DNA of 64,000 nucleotides from Drosophila persimilis. Lineage: Eukaryota > Arthropoda > Insecta > Diptera > Drosophilidae. A program made the translations under genes and the position numbers. Below the pieces are notes generated by a model. The model was not told where the DNA came from and ran no database searches. It saw nothing but the letters and a program-made list of their open reading frames with translations. The stretch covers positions 744,001 to 808,000 of the forward strand of contig NW_020825322.1 in assembly GCF_003286085.1 (NCBI RefSeq), in the 5' to 3' direction. This document shows, piece by piece, positions 1-13,019 of the stretch (position 1 is its first letter; every line of letters starts with the position of its first letter).

Positions 1-594
1 GGCCAAAAAGACACACAAAAACCAAACGAATTACGTGTAAACGTTTGCTGCACATTGAGTGCTGTCTACCTTCCTCTGTCTGTTGTCCGTTGTCCACTGT
101 CTACCGTCCGCTGTGTGCTGTGTGCTGTGTGCTGTACGTGCCACGGCCCCCAGGTTCCAGGCCGGGCCGCTGCCAGTTTTGGGCTTTTGGCCTGGAAACG
201 TGTTTGCGACCGCATTGTGCTGACTCAGTGCTCCAAATGCTTTTGGCGGCACAGCCAGAGATACTCGGTATCATAGATATATCACGCATACGCCAAGTGT
301 GCAATTGCAACCTAATTAGCCATTCAGAGAGACACAAAAACACATTGAACTGGCAATAGTAATGGTAATGATAATGGGAATGGATATTTTTCCCATTTCA
401 TTCCATTTGATTTGCCTCCATTTCACTCCCACTCGCACTGCCAGTGACCGTCAAATGTTGCCAAAAAATAAACTCTTTTCGACTCTCACAATCTTAGGGC
501 GCGGGCGCGTGCGCCCTTGTCTGTAAATATTTTGAAAGGGTCGAGCCCCGGACCGAGCCACAGACACAGCCGTCGAAGCCAATCAAATCAACTG

Positions 595-623
595 AAATCA
601 AATCAAATCAAATCAAATCAAAT
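595..623. repeat. (AAATC)n microsatellite
   Basis: Five to six tandem copies of the pentamer AAATC, nearly perfect. No coding context. Confidence 0.9.
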
Positions 624-701
624 GGAATCGGAATCAAAGCCGCATCGTTAATCATAGTTGGATTTTTTGCACAGATCATATCGAAAATACATACATATAC
701 A

Positions 702-721
702 GTACTCGTACTCGTACTCGA
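702..721. repeat. (TACTCG)n hexamer run
   Basis: Three tandem copies of TACTCG. The same hexamer or its reverse complement CGAGTA recurs many times across the window (see findings). Confidence 0.85.
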
Positions 722-1690
722 ACTTGTGGCTGTGGCTGTGGCTGTCTGATTGTTTGGAATTTATTGTGATGTATTTTTGATACGGTTTTGATTCCCTTGC
801 CTGTGCCTTTCCATTTTCTTGTAATTAGCCGATTGGCTGAATCTCTTTGTGAGTGATTCAAGCGGCACGTGCCTGCACTACTTCTGGACTATAAACTGTA
901 CTTCCTGCACAAAACTTGGTGTTTTTCTAAAGTTTTAATACTTTCTATCGGTGTTTGATAATAAGTGGCTGGTAAACATGATATCCAAACATTCTATCAC
1001 TGTCTTATAGGTCCATTGGCACTACTTTCGGCATTGATCTTCTCATATATGATGACCTATTTGGTAAACAGTGCTGTGAAGTGCCTCAGCAGCACCTTTG
1101 TTTGCTTGACAACACTGAGCTGAAATGAAGTTAAGAGAATGAAGTGAGCCGCATTCGGGTTATTCCACATCTGTTTCAACACTTGATTGGCTGCCACATG
1201 CAATCATATGTAAGACGGACGCATTCATTGTAGCTGGCACCACACGCCACACTCAAGCACATTGATTCTCAGCCCCAAACACCAAACACCAACCCCCAGA
1301 CCCCAGACCCCACTCTCAACCTCAACCACAACTTCAACTCCTGCCCCTGCCCCTGCCCCTGCCCCATCCGCAACCATCACACACCGCACCCACAGAGACG
1401 ACTTTGTCTTTGTCTCAGAATCGGACGCCAAATCCGCGCCTGACTGACAGCACCCACTCGAAGGCGCAGCACAATGCATTGCACAAGCAATCAGAAGTAC
1501 ATGAATACTCGTAGGTCTGAGCATAGAATGGAGATACCACTCGTACAAACATTACATTGTACTCATACGAGTATATAAAGACACAGATACACTAAAACTA
1601 CATTCACAGTCGCAGTCGCAGTAGAGTCGCACAAGTGCGATGCCCACCGAAGCGCTCAGCCGCTGCACAATGATCAGTGAGGCATGCAAC

Positions 1691-1750
1691 GAGTCAGTCA
1701 GTCAGTCATACAGTCATTCAGTCAATCAGTCATTCAGTTAGTCAGTCAGC
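1691..1750. repeat. Degenerate (AGTC)n tract
   Basis: About 60 bases dominated by AGTC/CAGT tetramers, with CATT- and CATA-type interruptions. It matches a similar pure run at 20763-20787. Confidence 0.85.
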
Positions 1751-4700
1751 AGAAAAAAGTATGAAAATGGGAAAACCTCAGAAACAAAACGCAACTAACT
1801 AGCCCGTCCTTGGCCAGTCAGCATTATATATAATTATTTCTACAAATTCTTCATTCTTCGTTCTTCGTTCTCAAATACTCAAACACTCAGATACTATGAT
1901 ACTCAGATGCTGATGATGTGGATGTTGTTGATGGTGATGGTGATGGCGATAGGGAAGAACGTTAGCGGGTGTACGCCGGAGACAGAGACAAAGGCAGCCA
2001 ACTTTAATGAGACTTAACGATGGGAAAAGTTCTCTCGAGAATGATTACGATAGAGTAATTTATTACACATACGTGGCCAGGCATTGCCACAGAGTACTCG
2101 TATTTGATGTGATCTAAACATAATTTACAAATAAGGTAATTGTCCGTCTGTCTGACTGTCTGTCCGTAACTCCCTCGGCCATGTTCATATGTGTGGAAGA
2201 GAGCCTGAGGGTCACACAGCGCAATACAGAACAACAGCCAGAGCCACACATTTATGTCATGCAACAGTTAGCAAAGTCATAAATAATATTTAAAAGAGCC
2301 ATTTAAATGCTATTATTGCCAGCAACTAAGTCGGAGACGTAGACGGAGACTGCGACTGAGACAGAAACGAGCGCACTCAGGAAAGCTTTTGCCATTGCAA
2401 CTGCTCTTGGCCAAGCATTGCAGCTATTGAGCCAACTTGGTGAGCCAGCCATCGCCAGCGACTGAATGAGTGACTAACTGGCAGTTTCATTAGATTAATA
2501 ATGGTAACAAATACACATAATGGCAGATCAAGTGGTTGGCAAGCGGATTGCCAACTTTTTGGGAGGCAGCCAGCAGGCCTGTAACGATACCCTGCATTCA
2601 TCTAGACCCCATTAAATATAGGTACCAAAAACTAAATCCCATGCACATGAAACACGCTCCAAAACAGCAAAATTCTTCTTCAGTCGATTTAAATTCACTG
2701 CCTTAGACCGAACCCATATCATTAACAGGGGTGAGCGCCAATCACCATCACCATCATCCACATTGAATATTTCAATAAAATAGAACATCCCTCCCTATTA
2801 TGCCCAAACTGTCGAAGTATGGTATAAATGTCAAATGAAATGGAATCAGTATGGAATACCCCGATTATACCTATTTGTGTCATATGATGCCGGATCATCA
2901 TCTGATCTGTTCCAATGCGTTTCCCCCCGAAATATCTTCATAATGACCGCACTCTCGGGATTTGCAGGGGAGTAGATCTATAAAATTCCGTCATGAGATA
3001 CATGTCCTTGCGAAATGGATAGCTTGCGCTTTCAATTCGAAATCAGGACTTCATATTGTGTGTGTTCTTTTTCGAGTTTCCTACCCATTAGGATTGTTCA
3101 TGAACTACTTTGCTTGATTGAGTACCACGATATGGTTAATTGGACACACTATTCATCGACTGATGTTTTTTGTACTTGTTGAAATCTCTATAGCACGTTG
3201 GTGACCCCACTATATACTGAACCTGATGGGATTCTTTGATGCGCACTGATTGGAATGTGTGTCTGTGACCCTTGTATTTCCTCTGTAATGCCAAGGGGAT
3301 TACGATCGAGGGGATCTATACGATGCTGGCCCCGCCAAATGGTGACCCCGACAGTAGCCTGACTCTAACTGCATGTGGAATAGAACAAATTTGATTTATC
3401 AGATCGAATGGAACAGCTAATGTGCCTTGTTCTCTGCTAGCTTCTGGCTGCCTGCCTGCTGGCTGCTGGCTTGCTGGCATTTTGATGTTCGTGAAAAGCC
3501 ATAACAAATCATTTCGACGAGTATTTCAATCTCAATTGCCAGAGAACAGAGAACAGATGCTGGCCGAGAATTCGCAAGCAAAATGTTTGACATTTAGCTG
3601 TTCTGCATTGTTGTTCTTGGCTTGGTTTTGACATTGAAGCTCATCGCAGACCCAAGTACAGAGAGATCGTTCGACAGCACCGCTGCGGTTTGTTCTGCTA
3701 ATAATTTATGGCATTTTCACAGATCCAAAACACAATCTGAAGCCGAAGTCGAAGCTCCAGGTAAAGCTGAAGCTGAACGATTTCGAAAAGAGTCTCTGCC
3801 TAAGGTCAGGCAAAGACTGAGCGGACATTAAGTAATTGTTGTTTATTGGAAAATGTCATGTTCAATTAGTCGATCGGGCGGCCAATGTCAGGCTCAGGTC
3901 TCAGTCTCAGTCACAGTCCCAGTTGCCGTCTCCGTCTCCAGTTCAAGTCCCAGTCCCCGTCTCCGGTTGACGTGTGGCAAATGGTGCGGCGTAAACGTGG
4001 CATGCAACGCTTCACTCTGTCAGCTGGGGAATTGTGTTAACAAATTGAGTTATGGCCGAACGAACGCCTGAGCGGGGCATGAGAGCATCAGGTGGCTTTA
4101 CAGAACAGGTGCCCCAGATCCAGTTCCAGCTCCATTTCCATTTCCATTTCCAGCTCCATTTTCAGTTCCAGCCCAACTCATGGCCCAGCCCCGGGTCACA
4201 GTCATTACAACACTTAACGCATTGTAAGCCATTAACCAACACAATAGCCCTGATGTCAGCCGGAAATATGCCCTATGGGGGGCCCTAGCACTAGTCCCAG
4301 CCGAAACGATCTCTAATTACAAGCAAAACTCAGTCTGGCGTAAAACTGCAGCTTAATGAATCATTTCAATGACGATGCCGGGGTCACAGTCAGAGTCAAT
4401 TTAATGATAACACAAACGGGGCTCTGAGCCGAAACGCGTAACCCAAGCGACAGGTTAATGAGAACTGGAGAACGGAGACTGGTAATTGGAGCTGAGTGTG
4501 ACCCAAGTAGAAATAGACTTCCTGAAGTCAAAAGGCTGTACAATATGCAGAGAAAATGACCGCCCTTATTTAAGGTTTAGGGTCACATGGTCCTAGCATC
4601 CGGTCCTCTCACCTACATATCTATTTAGGCTAGGCTAGAAATGCCTTCCTTTCATATGTTATCTGTTCGGTCAACCAATATTTTCCTTCAGGAAGCATTC

Positions 4701-6598
4701 GTTCTTTTCCGTTATACTCTCCCAGCTCTTATTCATCATCTGTCAGCGACTCTGCTGTCTTTCCAAGTAAATTGATTGCTTGGATAACTCGTCATACAGC
4801 TACAGATACAGTTGTTAAAAGATACACAAGAGCCTATTATAACGTTTATCTGTTGAATCCTTGACATTTGTCCTTCGACTTGGCAAATGCTCGACGCGTC
4901 AGAGTTGAATGAATATTTCTTGTGCTCGATATGAAATATACGGAAATATATTCCAAGTGCTCCACAAAAAGGGAATTGTCATGAATTCATGGATTAGTTG
5001 GGGCTATATAGTAGTTAGATAAGAATGGGAAAGGATGTAGATCGTAGAATGTGGAAGTTGAATCCGGTTGATTCAATGCTTTTATTTCCAAACGGATCGT
5101 TTTGGGGAATATATGGAATAAATTGGTTTAAGTATTCGTAATAAAACAATAACTGCGGAATATGATTGTGCTGTGGTTCTTCATTGACTTGAAAATACGA
5201 TAACCTTGAGGAACTTTGACTTTGGCGGAGAACATATCCTCTTTCCACTCTTTCCACTCTTTCCAGTCATGCCACTTTTTCCACGCGAACAAACAGAGTG
5301 CATTTTATGACAATATATTACTTATTTTCCCAGCCACGGCGTCACAGTAGCGGAGCCAGCATTGAGCAGCATTGAGATCTACCCGTAGATTGAGCGCACA
5401 AGGCAACTCAATTAAGTGCAGGCGGCTTCGCACTGAAGTTGTCATAAATAAAGGCATTTGTTTGTGTTTGCGCTACCAGAAAGAGGGGGTGGATCGCGGA
5501 TGGATGCTATTTATAAGGCGGCCCCCCGTTACCGCCACAGACCCATAAATCAATGAGCCAGCAAACCGTTGAGTGGAAGATTTATAGGAACCGTCTCTCT
5601 CGGGATAGTCGCGTTGCTCAGTCGGGGCATGTACGAGTACTCGTACCGCAGACCACATAAAATCGAATCGCTTATGCATACTCGTACCTTATGGAGATCA
5701 TGTTGGCATGCCGAGCACGGAGCACGGAGCTCGAAGCTCGAACGAAACTGAAACTGAAACTTAAATTGAAATGGAAACCGAAAGCAAATTAACTTGGTTC
5801 ATGGCTAAAAGATGGCTAATTGCCGCGTGTGTAGAAATTAGCTCCAATGCTAAAGTTAGAGCATGTGGTAGGTATTCAAATCGGAGCAGACTCATTTATC
5901 AAGCGCCGCCAGTATTCAGCTGCTTCTTCTGGGGCATAATTGGAGAGCAATCATTAAAACTGAAACAGAAACTAAAACGTAGTCAAAACCGAAACCAAAT
6001 CGAGACAAAGACATTCTATGAACACATAAATGAGGTCTAGCATTGAGCTGAAATGCCTAATTCTACATTGAATGCGAATGCCAATTGCTTTGCTGAATAC
6101 GGAATCGAGTTGAAGATGGATCCAGCATATAAAACCCGATCCGATACTCGATATACGATTGTGCAGTAGTGTCAGGCCACTCCCATGCCACAAGCCAACA
6201 GCTGCTGCTGTTGTTGTTGTTGTTGTTGTCGTGTTCGTGTCTTGAGTCTTTTGTTTCTTTTGTTTCGCCGGCATGACATTTCGCACAGAATTCTTCTGCC
6301 TCTTCTGCTGGTCAAGTTAAATGTCATTCTCTCCATTCGCTCTGAACTTTAAAGTTCAAGTGTACATAGACAGAGCCTAGCAATTATGGATAGTTACTTA
6401 TGTATTACCAGCCAACAGGGCTGGGTCGCCCGCACATCGCGTATGTTGCCTTTGACCCATGCGGAAGCAGGAATTGATTGGAAAGCAATGATTTGGCAAT
6501 GGCCAAACCGGAGCACTCCCAAAGCCAGAAGTCGAAGCCAATGATTGATAGCCATGGAGATCTTCGAGATGGTCTCGAGATGAGTAATGCTTCGCTGT

Positions 6599-6638
6599 AC
6601 GAGCACGAGCACGAGCACGAGCACGGGCGCGAGTACGA
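6599..6638. repeat. (ACGAGC)n hexamer run
   Basis: Tandem ACGAGC units decaying into GCGAGTACGA at the right end. It belongs to the same CGAG-type hexamer family as the TACTCG runs. Confidence 0.85.
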
Positions 6639-9600
6639 ATAGTTGTAGATACTCGTTGTAGTTGGGGCGTGCCCCGTTTCTGGGGCTGGGGCTGGGGCTG
6701 GGTCTGGGGTTGGCTGCAACCTCGACCGACGGATTTTCACAGCGATGAGAAAAATGCAAATTTAATTATGCTCCAACAACACACAAGACATCTTAAATGG
6801 CAGTCAAGTTTACTTGTTCGTTTGTTCAGCTGTTCAGTTTTCATTAATTTGGTTGTGCTTGGCTTTTGGTGTCACTCCGACACTGCCAGGCTGCTAAGGC
6901 TGTCCCAGACCATGGCATAGAAACCATATATTCTAGCATAATGAACACCAGACCTCAGAGTCAGAGTCAGAGTCAGAGCCTCACTAACAGCCTCACCCTC
7001 ACCTCGTAATTTATAGCATCGAGCATCGAGCATCGGGCATGCGCCGTGTGGACCCCGGGCCGCATCTCCCAGAGTCAGCAATTATTATTGACAATTAATG
7101 GGCAGCATGTGCTTGGCCCGGCTGAGGCTGTTAGCCGCTTGCCTGGCAAGTGGTTTGTCTTGAAATGCGATTCTCGGCAACTCGTCCGATTGGATTTTCT
7201 CAGGCATACTCACTCGTATGTGCATATGTTCTCTGGGCCTCCCACCCTGAACCAAACTGACATTGACCGCCTGCATCGCCGGCCGGCTACGATTCAGCTT
7301 CAGCTCCAGCTGAGTCATCATCATCATTGTCATCATCGTCATCATCATCATGAAACTGATGCGGTGCGACTGAGGCTGGTTCTGGCCAGATTCTTTTCGG
7401 CCAACAGTCAAGTGCAATCGAATTGCAAATGAAGACAAATGAAGTGCTTGGCTTGCAGTTGCAGCTCCGACTTCAAGGTTGGGTCGCCTCAATCTCAATG
7501 CGGAAAACATGACACGAAAAAAACAGAAAAATACCAATACCAGAAACGGAGACAAAACTGTCATTAAAGTGTAACATAAAAAGCAGCTAATTGCCAACAT
7601 TTCGTTATGAATGCAAGACTCTGAAACGACCTCATAAATAACCCAGACACGACGACAGTTGTCATTGCAAGAGACCCCATACTATACCATCTATCAGTCT
7701 TCCCCGCCGCCAACTGGTGTGGACTATGGGCACTACTAACGTTCCGGATTGCGAATACAGTACTACTCCAGAATATGGGCAAATAGCAAAGGTTGTGAGG
7801 TACTCAAAGGTACGGAAAACCAGCTCACAGTGATTGCTGGATCGCTGATTCGCAGGAAAGTGAAAGTTATCTGTCAAAGTATTGGTCGGTATTGGAGCTG
7901 AAGCTGAAGCTGGAGTTTCAGTGGAGAGGAGAGAAAAACTGCCTGACATTGACAGACAAAAGGTCAAAGCTAAGCGACATAGACACGAATAATACTCGTA
8001 CTTTTCTCCCTCGACTCCATAATTATGTTGAACACCCAACCTGTTGTGGATCGGTGCAGCAGTGAAAGTGACGATTGCATTTATTTTTTTTTTTTGATTT
8101 TGAAATTTATGAGATACAGAAACAGACAGAGACTGAGACTGAGACTGAGACAGCAGCTGAGATAGTGAGAAACAGAGACGGTGATGGTGACGGCAACCAG
8201 GACAGAGATAGACTTGAAGACAGACACGAAACAACCCACGACCTGATCGGTGTGTTTACACGCATGCGGTGCTGTAAGTGCCAGCAAAGTGCCGGAAAAT
8301 TTCATAGAGCCGCTGATGACTTGCCACAGGGAATGCAGCGGGGAGACTTTGACTGGGGAGTGCCCCACAGCCTCTGTCTCTGTCTCTGCTCTGCCTCAAC
8401 CGCAGCCGCAAGTCGGCTCCAGGCGATGCGATGGTGAAAACGGATAAGATTGAAATGAATATGAACTGTGAGTGATGGAGAGGCTTGGGAAATGCAACGA
8501 AAGTGTTGGCGAATGTCTTTTGAGGATTGGAGGATGGCATACGGGGGGGAATGCGAAAGAGGAGCAGGGAAGGATAGTGCTTTATCTCCAGAAGAGTTAC
8601 CGAAGATGAAACTCGATTTGCACAACTCTTGAGGGTTGTACAGTACCTCCAGGGAAGCACAGAGTGTGTTAGATTTCAAAATTCTAATAAATTTGAAGGA
8701 TTACTAGCGGCTATCACTCCTCATGGGGTAAAAGAGTCTGGGGCGTCGCTGCTCAAAATCTTGAGTATTTGAAATGTAAGCCTATTCCCACATTGATTCA
8801 ACTCTGATTCAATCTTTTGATTGGACGGCTCTTCCTGGACTCTCATTTGCATCTACGTTTCTTCAGCGATCGTTTGTCGTGTGTCAGCTTTGTGCAAGGC
8901 GATAAGTGGGCCTACCCAAGAGGCAGGCGGAGATGATGATGATGACGATAATGATGGACGCATTGAGGCGGCCATTTAACGCCCACTTAGGCACGATCCC
9001 CCATTGCCCCATTACTCAGCCGAGCACTAGCGAACATTGCAATACACAGATACAGCTAGTCACAGATACAAAAACAGACAGTCACAGTCACAGCTACAGA
9101 TACAGATACGGCAAGGCACAGAGATACAATAACAATGTGTTAATTATACGGCTGACGCCCACGCCGTAGCTGTAGCTGAAGCCAAAGCCCACCGCTGAAA
9201 GCAATCAGATACAATCAGCGAACTGAAATTGAAGAAGTCCCATGGATGGGATGGTGACGATGACGATGACGATCGCAATGTGCAATTTTGTTTTGTTTGA
9301 TTGTGGCCTGTAAATGAATAAACACATGTCCATGTCATGGTGTTTGCACACTCACAGATACAGATACACTCAGAGCACACTCGAACAGACACCCATGGGA
9401 TTGTTGTGGGCACGACGCGCTCAATTTAACGCATACGCCCCATTGTACCCGGCCAGAGTGGAGCAGAGTCGTGCCAAGAGACGCAATAACATCGACATCC
9501 ACATCAACATCGACATCGACATCGTCATCAGGGTCATCATGTTACAAGTGCCCCCTACTGCTCCTCCTCCTTTTCCCACTCGCGTCTGTACGAGTTGGGT

Positions 9601-10042
9601 ATATATAATTACGAGTATGCACCTCATGCCTCATGTCTCATGCCTCATGCTTTCCTCTTTTGAAATCCCTCTCCTTTCTCTCGCTGTTTTACTCCACTTT
9701 TCCGTTTGGCAAACTTTATGGTGCTTTGTCTTTTTAGCACTTTCATAACTCGCGTAGCGCACATAAAAAACTCGTATTAATTAGATAGCTCTGGAGTTTC
9801 GGGTGGATGGACGAATTGCCACAGTTGAAATGGGGCTGCGCTCAGTAAGATTTACATTTTAGTTTGGTCAATGGCCATTTCTTGTAGATATTGTAAATGG
9901 AATCCACTTGCAGAAGTTCTGATCCAATTCCCCAAAGAAAGTTGAAAAATCAACAAGTCGTCGGAAATTTGATGTTAATAAATGAAGTATGAGCGTTCTG
10001 AGACCTTCTGTATAGCTTAAAAAAAAAATTACAAGGGCAATA

Positions 10043-10296
10043 ATGACTTTACAAAAAATAACGTTTTGTTTTTGGCCATTTAAGTGGATCCTGGACCACT
10101 TCCGCCAGGTATGGGTTCTGAACAAGTACGATCCCAGCCAGGAAAATCCAGAAAATGTTGGAATTTTTTCTTGTGCTTGGGAATGGGATACTGCTCCCAT
10201 CTATTGGCTCTCGAATTGTGAACTAGTCAGTTGTAGTTACGATTTATAGAGAATGCACTTTCTAGACCTGTTGAGGATATCGTTTGGGTAGAAACA
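10043..10296 (-). pseudogene. Decayed copy of the small membrane-protein gene at 12540-12914
   Basis: Read on the minus strand, this segment aligns in pieces to the gene 2.5 kb away. One frame gives NRWEQYPIPKHKKK, against NRWRKLSMPKYKTK in the intact gene. Another frame gives FLAGI, then VLVQNPYLAEVVQDPLKWPK, against ILAGI...VLLQNAYVTVLLQDPFKWVK. Roughly 50 central codons and part of the membrane segment are missing, and the blocks are in different frames, so no intact product is possible. The best preserved part is the upstream flank (10245-10296, matching 13027-13078). The relationship is read directly from the sequence. The inference is an old local duplication in which this copy lost function. 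A plus-strand frame of 68 codons in the same place is a shadow. Confidence 0.8.
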
Positions 10297-11159
10297 AAAG
10301 AAAAACTTAGCCACACACGAGTATTGTTACCGTTCACCAAAATCCAATAAAAACAAATTAAGAGAAAGAGTCTCGGAAGAGCATCTATACTCAAATACAG
10401 ACAGAGGTAAACAGACTGATAGAAAAAGATACTTATAGGGAAATGAAAATGGAGGTACAGATTGAGATAGAGAAAGAGCTGAATGGAAGAGTGGAGAAAG
10501 CCAGAGCTCGTGACGTTTTGTTTGCTTTGATTTTCATATCATTTGTTTTTGGATTTTTGTTTATTTTATCCACTTTTTATTGCATTTTGAAGCCGTGGAG
10601 CTTTCGCTTCAATCGCAAATCTTTTCGCTTTGAATGATGGTTGATTGATGAGCCACTGAAATAGACAGACAGACACTCCAAATGGATTCGATTCGAATTG
10701 AATGCTTTCGGCCCAACAGTTTTGTATGATTTTATATTACAATAAAGGTACCGCACTGTACTGGAATGCCTGTCCCCGTCCCTGCTTATTGCTCTGGATG
10801 CATGGAAAATGCCCACAGATCGATGGCTTTCCAATTTGTTTTGGGTGTCTTTTGTATCTGTTGATCGATTATGTGTGGCAGTGGCCAGATTCGGATCCCA
10901 CCAGCCAGCCAGCAAGCAGCGACCAGGCGGCACCAGCCACAAAACGAGGCAATTTTCTAAATTAGCCAAATCGAATGGCCGAAACGTGCAGCAGCCACCA
11001 GCCACCAGCCCCCAGCCCCATGCAAGGCAAATAAATAATAATAAAGTAATCTATACTTACCACACGACATATCGCTCGATGTGTTTGACCCATTTCTGGC
11101 AGCAGACGCGGACCCGGGCCGAACACTATCAGACATCGCTCGAAAAAACCAACCAAAAA

Positions 11160-11180
11160 TACTCGTACTCGTACTCGTAC
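11160..11180. repeat. (TACTCG)n hexamer run
   Basis: Three and a half copies of ACTCGT/TACTCG, the same unit as at 702-721 and 36081-36117. Confidence 0.85.
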
Positions 11181-11981
11181 TTTTTGCCAGGAGCCCGATT
11201 CGGAGACGGCCAGAGACTAGAGACCCAAAGCACTACCCAATTACACTTAACAAACTCATTATGTTCAGCGGTTGCCGGTCGCAGACCTCAGCATTAAAGG
11301 AACGCTCGCTCCGAGAGGTCGAAGTATCGAATACCCTTGCTGACCCATACTTATCATGGCAGATATATGATAAAGAACCTTGGCCGAGGTCCAATTTGAT
11401 TTATTTACATCTAAAAATCCTATGATGTGTGTTTTCTATCGGATTACGTGGCTCCTTCTCCTCGATCCTCATATCCTCATTTGCCCACTTGACTTGTGTG
11501 ATACGAGACTGCATTCTAATAGATAACTGAAGCACCCGTGAGGAATCCCCATAATCTTAGCACTAGTTGGCAAATACTCTATTTATTGGCTTGGAAAATG
11601 CTTCATTCTCTTCGGTGAAACATTTCATAATAGCATGGGACCCTCCGAAAGCGTATGGAAACTACCAGCGGGTGTCAGGCCAAGAAATTGCCGCCAACAT
11701 TGCATGCAGTGAAAACTCTGAAAAATTCCAAACAAAACAAGAAGAAACAAAAAAAGACAGAAACACCAAAAAAGATACAAGCAACAAAAATTGTGTTGAA
11801 ACTAAAATTGAGTGGAAGCAGGCAGCATATGAAAGGCCGGCTCCTGGCCGAGGGTGGGGTCCGAGTGGGGCCTGGGGCCGAAGAGGTTGGTGCGAGTACA
11901 GAGGGGCCAAAACATTTATGCCTAGAACCCAGGCGACTTACAATTTATGCCAGCTGCCCGGCTCACATTATTATCGACTTT

Positions 11982-11989
11982 TATCGATA
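11982..11989. promoter_or_regulatory. DRE-like palindrome TATCGATA
   Basis: Perfect match to the DREF/BEAF-type TATCGATA core. No promoter is otherwise evident nearby, so function is uncertain; one such 8-mer in 64 kb may be chance. Confidence 0.3.
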
Positions 11990-12529
11990 CGACATTTGAC
12001 TGCTCACCAGACCCCGAAACCCAAACCCCAGACTCCAGATCCCAGACCCAAACTAGACTCGGACTCGGAGTCGGACTCAGAGGCAACTCAGAGCTGAACA
12101 TGTCGCTGGACGAATGTAATTGAGTTGGCATACGGCTCGGCGAGTCGAGTCTGGGTCTGCCACTGTCACTTCCCCAAGAATTTTACAAAGAGTCAAACAC
12201 ACGGGGGTTCCTTATGGGATAGAAAATTGCTGGAAATTGGTCATTATCCAAGGATCGAGTCTTCCACTGCACTCAGAAAATAAATATTTTTCAGAATGTT
12301 AGCAATGTTCGAAAATGTCCACAGGTTGGATCGAAAGTATTGCAAAGATCCAAAAGTAGAGGATTGCCTCTTCAATCAGATCATTTAGCTATATTAACTT
12401 CCAGGCCTCAATTACCATACTCGCAAAGGGTCGTCGGATATGGGTCACAAGAATTCAATCAAAAGGGAAATATAAGAACAAAAGCAAATGTTTTTAGTTT
12501 TTGATGACTTTACAAAATAGAACGTTTGG

Positions 12530-12539
12530 TTTATTTATT
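12530..12539 (-). terminator. Tandem poly(A) signals at the stop of the 12540 gene
   Basis: On the minus strand two overlapping AATAAA hexamers (12534-12539 and 12530-12535) follow directly after the TAA stop at 12540-12542. The 3' UTR would therefore be very short. Confidence 0.65.
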
Positions 12540-12914
12540 TTAAAATAAGTTTTTTACCCATTTAAATGGATCCTGGAGCAGTACCGTCACATAGGCATTC
12601 TGTAGGAGTACTTTGCCTGCGAATGCAGTCAGTATCCCAGCTAGGATGAAACATAGAAGCTTTTTCGGAATCTTATGGTACACCGTTTCCTCTATCTTGA
12701 CCTTTAGCAGGTCTCGTATTTCTTGGAATTGAGCGGGAGTCAGCTCCATATTCGGATCTAAACCTAGATCCTGGCATAGTGTCACCAATTGATTGTTTAT
12801 TCCTTTCGTTTTGTACTTGGGCATGGACAACTTCCGCCATCTATTGATTTTGAATATTCTCATTCTGGCAATTGTTCGCCTTCCTACCGTCAGAGATCCA
12901 GTGAAATTATTCAT
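12540..12914 (-). CDS. Small basic protein with one C-terminal membrane segment, unrecognised family
   Basis: A 124-residue protein starting MNNFTG. I do not recognise the family. The N-terminal third is basic (around residues 17-40, many Arg/Lys). The middle (about 45-85) is polar and probably helical, with a DLGLDPNMELTPAQFQEI stretch. Residues about 88-110 are hydrophobic (LLCFILAGILTAFAG) and fit one transmembrane helix. The tail ends DPFKWVKNLF. I chose the ATG at 12912-12914 because the extra in-frame codons upstream lie across a good 3' splice site (TTTGCTTTTCAG) just before it. A 68-base intron (12922-12989, GTAAAA...CAG) is therefore likely in the 5' UTR. A TATA-like TATAAG lies upstream near 13026-13031 on the minus strand. 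A decayed paralogue at 10043-10296 shows the reading frame was conserved long enough to recognise, which supports a real gene. Product location and role are unknown. Confidence 0.75.
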   Translation of the reverse strand: MNNFTGSLTVGRRTIARMRIFKINRWRKLSMPKYKTKGINNQLVTLCQDLGLDPNMELTPAQFQEIRDLLKVKIEETVYHKIPKKLLCFILAGILTAFAGKVLLQNAYVTVLLQDPFKWVKNLF

Positions 12915-12921
12915 TTTAGAT

Positions 12922-12989
12922 CTGAAAAGCAAAGTTGAAAGTATTAAGCGTTTTTCTTCAAAAAGTTTCTACACAAAATAATATTTTAC
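12922..12989 (-). other. Likely 5' UTR intron of the 12540 gene
   Basis: On the minus strand a donor AA|GTAAAA and an acceptor TTTGCTTTTCAG|AT are 68 bases apart, the typical Drosophila short-intron size. Removing it leaves seven bases before the ATG. Confidence 0.45.
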
Positions 12990-13019
12990 TTGTTTTGTAA
13001 GCCTCGGGACAATTTTTAC

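Larger units (their letters stand above)
1..9990. other. Gene-poor DNA, no gene recognised
   Basis: I see no convincing coding exon on either strand. Open frames here are short, or are created by simple repeats such as TGGGGC, CATCAT and CAGAGA runs. The interval is a mixture of unique AT-rich DNA (for example 2640-3300 and 4560-5300) and many short tandem repeats. It could be intergenic or the inside of a large intron. Nothing in the sequence decides between these. Confidence 0.6.
10297..12529. other. Non-coding interval between relic and parent gene
   Basis: No recognised gene. It contains a 64-codon open frame with one hydrophobic segment (10443-10637, see findings), a TACTCG run at 11160-11180, an AC/AA-rich stretch near 11720-11800 and a DRE-like TATCGATA at 11982-11989. 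Longer open frames at 11567-12097 lack coding character. Confidence 0.55.
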
